59,564 bases of DNA from Clostridium beijerinckii HUN142 (GTDB lineage: Bacteria; Bacillota; Clostridia; Clostridiales; Clostridiaceae). The notes under the pieces are model-generated. The model was not told the origin of the DNA, did no database searches, and saw only the letters and a list, made by a program, of their open reading frames with translations. Both the position numbers and the translations under genes were made by a program. The stretch covers positions 1 through 59,564 of the forward strand of contig NZ_JHXK01000034.1 of the NCBI RefSeq assembly GCF_000621745.1, written 5' to 3'. This document shows positions 55,139-59,564 of this stretch, one piece after another. Positions within the stretch are counted from its first letter, which is position 1. Each line of letters starts with the position of its first letter.

Positions 55139-55804
55139 TTATATTGTAACTGTACTTTGTAAAGCTCCATAATCATCAAATTGATAACTCTTTCCAGCAT
55201 CCAAAATAGATGTACTAACCATCTTTCCTCTTAGATTTTCAACATCAGTATCAGACTCTCCATCAAAATCAGAAAAATAAAACCAATTTCCATTAATACT
55301 TTTCCAGCCTAAACAACGTTTTCCATTCTCCATGTAATACCAATTGTAGCCTTTATTCCCACCTAGTCTCTTCCATCCAGTAAAGTATTGTCCATTTTCT
55401 GTATAGTACAAATAGTTATTTTTATTAATCATTTTGCCAATAACTTTATCATTTTCAATATAGTAATAGTTATTAGAGGTATCCTTAGTCACTCCATTTT
55501 CATTTTTCCATTTATAAGAAGTTATGTCTTCATATTTTTCACTAGGATTGCTTGCCGCAACTCCATTTGAATATATTCTATAACCATTTATTTGTGTATC
55601 TTTAGCCATATATCCATTTTGATAGAAATAATACCAATTTCCATCAATCTTTCTCCAACCAGTAGCCCATAGATTTCCCTCATTATACCACCATCCAACA
55701 TTATCTTGCTTCCATGATGCGTTAGCTCCTACCGGGTTCAATAATATTATTGATGTGGCAATCATTGATAAAGCTACAGCTTTTTTCCAACAGTTTTTTA
55801 TCAC
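55139..55804 (-). CDS. Secreted protein of cell-wall-binding repeats
   Basis: A 221-residue protein with a signal peptide (MIKNCWKKAVALSMIATSII, cleavage likely after GANA). The mature part is made of aromatic CW-binding (choline-binding-like) repeats: GWWYNEGNLWATGWRKIDGN, WYYFYQNGYM, YYYIENDKVIGKM, YLYYTENGQYFTGWKRLGG and WYYMENGKRCLGWKSINGN. No catalytic domain is present, so it is a binding module on its own, perhaps a wall or teichoic-acid binding protein or a remnant of a larger enzyme. The start is GTG at 55804 after AAGGGGATGA. Confidence 0.85.
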   Translation of the reverse strand: MIKNCWKKAVALSMIATSIILLNPVGANASWKQDNVGWWYNEGNLWATGWRKIDGNWYYFYQNGYMAKDTQINGYRIYSNGVAASNPSEKYEDITSYKWKNENGVTKDTSNNYYYIENDKVIGKMINKNNYLYYTENGQYFTGWKRLGGNKGYNWYYMENGKRCLGWKSINGNWFYFSDFDGESDTDVENLRGKMVSTSILDAGKSYQFDDYGALQSTVTI

Positions 55805-55978
55805 ACTATCATCCCCTTAAACCTTTATATCATAATTATATATGATTTACATATTTTGTCAAACCAATAACATACATTGTTGTATTCATTTCCCAAATTC
55901 ATATGATTTATTACTCCTATTTTCTTATTAAAAAAATGAAAACTTCCTCAATAATCAAAGAAATCTTTCTTATTAAAT

Positions 55979-56007
55979 CATGGGTTCGACTCCTGTATGA
56001 GTCACCA
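55979..56007 (+). tRNA. 3' fragment of a tRNA-Lys gene (possible attachment site)
   Basis: CATGGGTTCGACTCC, then TGTATGAGTCACCA: T-arm, the 3' acceptor strand ATGAGTC, discriminator A and encoded CCA. The acceptor strand would pair with GACTCAT, the start of clostridial tRNA-Lys. The 5' half (D-arm and anticodon) is absent upstream, so this is not a functional tRNA. Its terminator follows in place. Confidence 0.75.
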
Positions 56008-56013
56008 AATTAG

Positions 56014-56060
56014 AAATACCGAGGTTTTAAGATTTGAAAACCTCGGTATGTTTCTGTTTT
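56014..56060 (+). terminator. tRNA-type intrinsic terminator
   Basis: ATACCGAGGTTTT pairs perfectly with AAAACCTCGGTAT, followed by a T-rich stretch, 8 bp after the CCA end of the tRNA fragment. Confidence 0.88.
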
Positions 56061-56307
56061 AATATAATAGTTTTCTATTAATAAATTCGCCTTTTTATTT
56101 TTTGTTGCACAATTTTTTTATATAAAATTTAAAATACCTATATTTATATAAATATCTTGTTTTCTATTATATGAATAATTAGTATTTGGACCTAAGTCTC
56201 TATTATATTACCCATATTTACTAACAAACTAAAATAAAAAACACATTAAATGTAGGAAAATTTATCTTTAGATTTTTATGGATAAATCAATTTTAAAAAA
56301 TAAAGGT

Positions 56308-56345
56308 AGTATATCAAGATAATTTCTAATCATCTTGATATACTC
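56308..56345 (-). terminator. Intrinsic terminator of the frameshifted membrane gene
   Basis: AGTATATCAAGAT pairs perfectly with ATCTTGATATACT, 60 bp past the stop at 56405. The rest of 56061-56307 holds no gene. Confidence 0.75.
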
Positions 56346-56404
56346 CTCTTAATAAGTTCTATTTTAATATTGTACGTTAAAAATTTACATAGAATTCTAT
56401 TCGG

Positions 56405-56916
56405 CTATGTGAAATCACTTTTTATTTCATTTGCTTCTAATATTGATTTTATTAAATCAAACACGTAGTTTTCTTCATTTTCGTATATTTCAAAACTTGA
56501 ACCTATCATTACACCTACGAATAATGCCATAAGTGGAGGTCCTATTAATCCCCCAGAAAAGCCACTTGAGAATTCAATTGAAGTTCCAAAAAACGGTTTG
56601 AAAGATAAAATATTAATGTAATTACCCATGCAAAGGCTAAAATGCCAAACCAAATTCCAATAAATATTTGTGTTACGAAATTCATATGAAATTCCCCTTG
56701 GATGATAGTTCCATTCTCTCTTTTTATCAATTCACCATAAAAGACTCTTTCAAATGCACTATGAAAATTTGCTTTCTTTTTTCTTATGTAAAATTTATTA
56801 TTATAAAAATCCACCTCACCTCTTAATCCATCAGGAAAAAGTCTTTCAGACATAATTATATTATCAATTCTTTTTTTACACTTTGCAACATCAACTTCTG
56901 TATAATATAAATTCAT
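56405..56916 (-). pseudogene. Small membrane protein gene with a frameshift
   Basis: The first frame (from 56916) encodes MNLYYTEVDVAKCKKRID, then ANFHSAFERVFYGELIKREN and GTIIQGEFHMNFVTQIFIGI, and enters a membrane helix. Near 56600 the sensible reading shifts to another frame that continues with the second helix, GGLIGPPLMALFVGVMIGSS, and a cytoplasmic end to 56405. Joined, they would give a protein of about 165 residues of a two-helix family common in clostridia whose function I do not know. One base gained or lost near 56600 explains it. Confidence 0.65.
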
Positions 56917-56974
56917 TTAAACATCCCCCAAGCCAACAAATACCAACCACTATTGTATAATAATAACATAACTT

Positions 56975-57243
56975 TTAAATATCGCGCAATTTGGTTTTAA
57001 ATAATTCACTTAGATCCTTTTCTTGTTGAGCCTCGATTATGCCACTCTCTCTTAATATTGATACTGATTTATCCACATCATGGCTTTTAGCCGCTTCTAA
57101 ATAATTAGTTAATTATCTCTACTTAATTCGCCCCCCCGATACTGTTGCTTTTTAACTGTTGAATAAGCTGATATTGAAATAACGCCTGTACACATTACTA
57201 TATCCACCACTAATAAACTATATATAGGTTTTAATCTTTTCAT
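56975..57243 (-). pseudogene. Membrane-anchored small protein, broken
   Basis: From an ATG at 57243, MKRLKPIYSLLVVDIVMCTG begins a 44-residue segment with one membrane helix, stopping at 57109. The next frame continues with TNYLEAAKSHDVDKSVSILR and ends DLSELFKTKLRDI at 56975, with no start of its own. The codon use of both parts looks coding, so a single indel near 57111 is likely. A run of seven G lies just upstream in the same gene. The family is not known. Confidence 0.5.
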
Positions 57244-57464
57244 TGTTACTTGCCTTAATTCATTTTTTATTCCCACCTCATAATTTATCATTACGCACCA
57301 ATTATAACACGTATTGTAACTGCCGTATTATTCAACCTTCAAAGATCATCTTTTTCATTAATCATTCCATCAAATCTACAAACTATTCGGTATTTTAGAA
57401 TTGTGAATTAAAATATTCACCTCCTTCTATGCCAAATTTAAGTATTATGTCGGAATTTCAACCT

Positions 57465-57866
57465 TTATTTTTGTTCATTAATTATTTTGTGAATAGTACC
57501 AAGCGCAATATTTAATTCTTTAGCAATACCCCTTATACTCAATCCTTGTTCTTTTAAATCTAATGCTTTATTTCTTAATTCATCTGATGCAGGTTTTCTT
57601 TCAGCATTTCTTGAATTCTTTACTGGATGAACTTTAACTTTCTGTTTCTCGCGAAAATATAAATTCTTATACTTTTCAAGTTGAGATTTTAATAATTCTA
57701 TATTTCTTAATAGAATATCATATTCCTTGGCACTAACAGCATTTTTATCAGCTTTTATATCTTCTATTTCCTTATAGAGCCTAGCATTATCTTTGGTTAC
57801 TAACTCGATTTTCTCTTTATATAAACTAACTCGTTCATGTAATTCTTTAATAGTTGGATTTGCCAT
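57465..57866 (-). CDS. Coiled-coil protein with C-terminal helix-turn-helix
   Basis: A 133-residue protein. Residues 1-80 form a coiled coil (KELHERVSLYKEKIELVTKD, LLRNIELLKSQLEKYKNLYF), then a basic linker (KVKVHPVKNSRNAERKP), and the end DLKEQGLSIRGIAKELNIAL plus GTIHKIINEQK is a resolvase-type helix-turn-helix. It resembles DNA-binding proteins of plasmids and integrated elements that dimerise by a coil. The ATG at 57866 follows GGAGG; an ATG six codons upstream overlaps this site. It is the only intact gene in the decayed zone to its right. Confidence 0.75.
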   Translation of the reverse strand: MANPTIKELHERVSLYKEKIELVTKDNARLYKEIEDIKADKNAVSAKEYDILLRNIELLKSQLEKYKNLYFREKQKVKVHPVKNSRNAERKPASDELRNKALDLKEQGLSIRGIAKELNIALGTIHKIINEQK

Positions 57867-58322
57867 TAATATTCCTCCGTTCATAAATCAATTCATGAAT
57901 ATATTATATTTTTTACTTCTTAAATATTTAATAATTTATTGATAAACACTTGATATTATATTAGTATTGTACAGTAAATTTTTTCTACAAATTGCCATAT
58001 TACAATAAGAATCATATTCTTAGAATATAACCTGAAGCCATAAATGGGTAAAAATACAATATTTAATACATTAAATAACAAGTAGATGTAGTGAATAAAA
58101 TATATAAAACATCCACTAAAAAAATAGATTTATTATTACAGGAAATATTATAAAGTATTATTATTAATTTTAAACATATAAAAATATAAAGTTTTTCTAA
58201 AATATGTGATTTCAAAAGTCTTTAAGCCGCTATTTATAGTCTAGCAAAAAATATACTTGCAAAGTAACGCTAAGCAACAAAAAAATCGCAAATTCAATCC
58301 TTGAACTGCATCCTGTCAGCAG

Positions 58323-58440
58323 TCAGACATCTGTAAGCCATTTTTGATTCGATTTATTGGCTTCAAATTTACGATTTAGAATATTTTCTGCTACTTGTTG
58401 CGGATTATATTTCAGATAAATAATTTTTCTAAACATATAG
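58323..58440 (-). mobile_element. Fragment of an IS3-family transposase (OrfB)
   Basis: The minus strand reads NPQQVAENILNRKFEANKSN followed by QKWLTDV and a stop. This is the segment just before the DDE catalytic core of IS3/IS150 transposases, where the first Asp is in WLTDVT. Everything after that Asp is missing, so it is inactive debris. Confidence 0.75.
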
Positions 58441-58454
58441 TTAACCTTAAACCA

Positions 58455-58492
58455 GAAAGCAGTAGTTGAACTTATTACCACTTCTGCTTTTC
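58455..58492. repeat. Hairpin similar to that at 37903
   Basis: AAAGCAGTAGTTGAA faces TACCACTTCTGCTTT (imperfect). Its arms share AAGCAGTAGT and TACCACT with the hairpin near the peptide locus. It directly precedes the transposase fragment on the minus strand. Confidence 0.45.
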
Positions 58493-58536
58493 CAAAATCA
58501 TGTTAATAACTATAGTACGTCTATTATTTTGTACTA

Positions 58537-58583
58537 AAAATAATAGATAGACTAGGTATCCCTGCCTAATCTATCTTTATTGG
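58537..58583. terminator. Hairpin in the decayed zone
   Basis: AATAGATAGACTAGG pairs with CCTAATCTATCTTTATT with one bulge or mismatch; A- and T-rich flanks. No intact gene is attached. Confidence 0.5.
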
Positions 58584-58717
58584 TATCTTCTGATACTATA
58601 GTGGATATGTTTATAATAACCTACCATTAAAAATGATCTATATTAATTAATATCTTTTGTATTATAATGCAATAATCCACAGCATAAATATTAGAAATTA
58701 ACTAAGACTATAATTGA

Positions 58718-58990
58718 TTAAATGTATGGTACATCAACCCACACTTGTATATTATCTGTTTTGAATTTCGGATTGTCAGATAATTGTTTTGCTATAAATG
58801 TAATTGCGTCTTGATAGTCTGCAATTTCTTTTGCATATCCCCCATTTAATCCACTTTGTCCTCCACGCTGAATTTTATAGAAATCTTTTCCCCACGCAGA
58901 CTTATATTACATAAAAGTTTTAGTTTCTTTATCAATTGAACCTGTAAAATCATTTTTTACTTTATAAGCATCATTTGAACCTAAAAAAGG
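58718..58990 (-). pseudogene. Unidentified gene fragment with an in-frame stop
   Basis: The minus strand keeps one coding-like frame of about 90 codons: NDAYKVKNDFTGSIDKETK, a TAA at 58907-58909, then SAWGKDFYKIQRGGQSGLNG and LSDNPKFKTDNIQVWVDVPY up to a TAA at 58718. No start codon remains. It is the C-terminal part of a protein I do not recognise. Confidence 0.5.
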
Positions 58991-59000
58991 ATAAAGTTTT

Positions 59001-59042
59001 ATAAAAACAGTAGTTAGAAACATTCTGACTACTATTTTTATA
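59001..59042. terminator. Bidirectional hairpin
   Basis: AAAAACAGTAGTTAGA pairs with TCTGACTACTATTTTT (one mismatch). It could end transcripts of the GltD/NfnB-like gene at 59430 on the minus strand. Confidence 0.65.
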
Positions 59043-59354
59043 TTATGTGTCTATTAACATAAAAGAAATAAATGGGACAAAGAGTTCTTTCTACTCCCCT
59101 TATACTGAAATTCTCTAATGAGAACTAAACACATTTTTTTATTAATTTTCCCAATTGCGTCATAGCATATTTTAATATGAATATAAATTATTTTTTGTAT
59201 TTATATTGCATACAGCTATATTGTCACACTTTCATTACATTATAATTCAATCTTGAAGTTGTTTATATAAACGAGTTTTATATTTAATACATATATATCT
59301 GAAAACTATTACCGTCGCGATATTCAGTAACGGCTTGTTGTTTTAATTCCGAGA

Positions 59355-59429
59355 TATATAACAGTTATCAATTTTAATTTGTTCTGTAATTGTAGACTTA
59401 CTCACTTTCAATTATTCAGCCGTAATCGT
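59355..59429 (-). pseudogene. Remnant of a helix-turn-helix coding region
   Basis: Directly after the stop at 59430 the minus strand reads TITAE, a stop, then LKVSKSTITEQIK, a pattern like the HTH_11 domain of DeoR- or BirA-type regulators. It is broken by stops and frame changes. Weakly supported. Confidence 0.3.

Positions 59430-59564
<135 letters not shown>

Overview
The window is from a low-GC, spore-forming, solvent-producing Clostridium. The truncated 16S rRNA at the left edge has the 5' sequence of the C. beijerinckii / C. diolis group. AT-rich intergenic DNA, an iron alcohol dehydrogenase, an NfnAB transhydrogenase, a PTS-type dihydroxyacetone kinase and several sporulation-linked proteins agree with this. 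The genus is well supported; the species is an inference.

Layout. 1-490: 5' end of a 16S gene on the minus strand with two tandem promoters. 0.8-9 kb: acetyltransferase, two nitroreductases, a chemoreceptor, an Na+/H+ antiporter and a secreted seven-repeat protein. 9.1-15.5 kb: orphan PTS IIB, a second chemoreceptor, two very short Spo0E-like genes and an EAL/HDOD protein. 16-22 kb: nfnAB, then an alcohol dehydrogenase with a sigma-54 promoter and its AAA+ activator. 22-25 kb: four small orphan genes and a YnfA-family protein. 25.5-33.5 kb: an isopropylmalate synthase fused to an AraC-type DNA-binding domain, an ArsC-like protein, a PLD protein, a rubredoxin-like protein, a broken glyoxalase gene, a flap exonuclease, a SASP relic and a 3D-domain protein. 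33.6-37.5 kb: two DHA2 efflux pumps and a broken MarR gene. 38 kb: a 37-codon peptide gene with a convergent antisense promoter, a candidate type I toxin-antitoxin locus. 38.4-44.4 kb: flavin reductase, dhaKLM with a sigma-54 promoter, and an HPr-containing AAA+ activator. 44.9-50.4 kb: polysaccharide deacetylase, a two-gene ABC exporter and a divergent LysR regulator. 50.6-53 kb: ahpCF behind a perfect Fur-type box. 53-59.5 kb: ankyrin protein, a third Spo0E-like gene, a wall-binding protein, a 3' tRNA-Lys fragment, then a gene-poor stretch of frameshifted genes and transposase debris, ending in the C-terminus of a second NfnB/GltD-like gene.

How it works together. Two fermentative modules (alcohol dehydrogenase; dihydroxyacetone kinase) are built alike: an AAA+ activator gene, then a nearly identical -24/-12 promoter, then the enzyme gene or genes, all on the minus strand. 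The second activator carries an HPr-like domain, which suggests control by the same PTS phosphate flow that feeds DhaM. NfnAB links ferredoxin, NADH and NADPH pools, which solvent dehydrogenases draw on. Three Spo0E-like proteins could each drain phosphate from Spo0A~P.

Repeats. Three dispersed intergenic repeat families are visible. The largest has four copies, and each abuts a minus-strand terminator hairpin; one copy looks like the product of recombination between two internal direct repeats. A second family of three copies has imperfect terminal inverted repeats and is MITE-like. No CRISPR array, intact insertion sequence, riboswitch or complete tRNA was seen.
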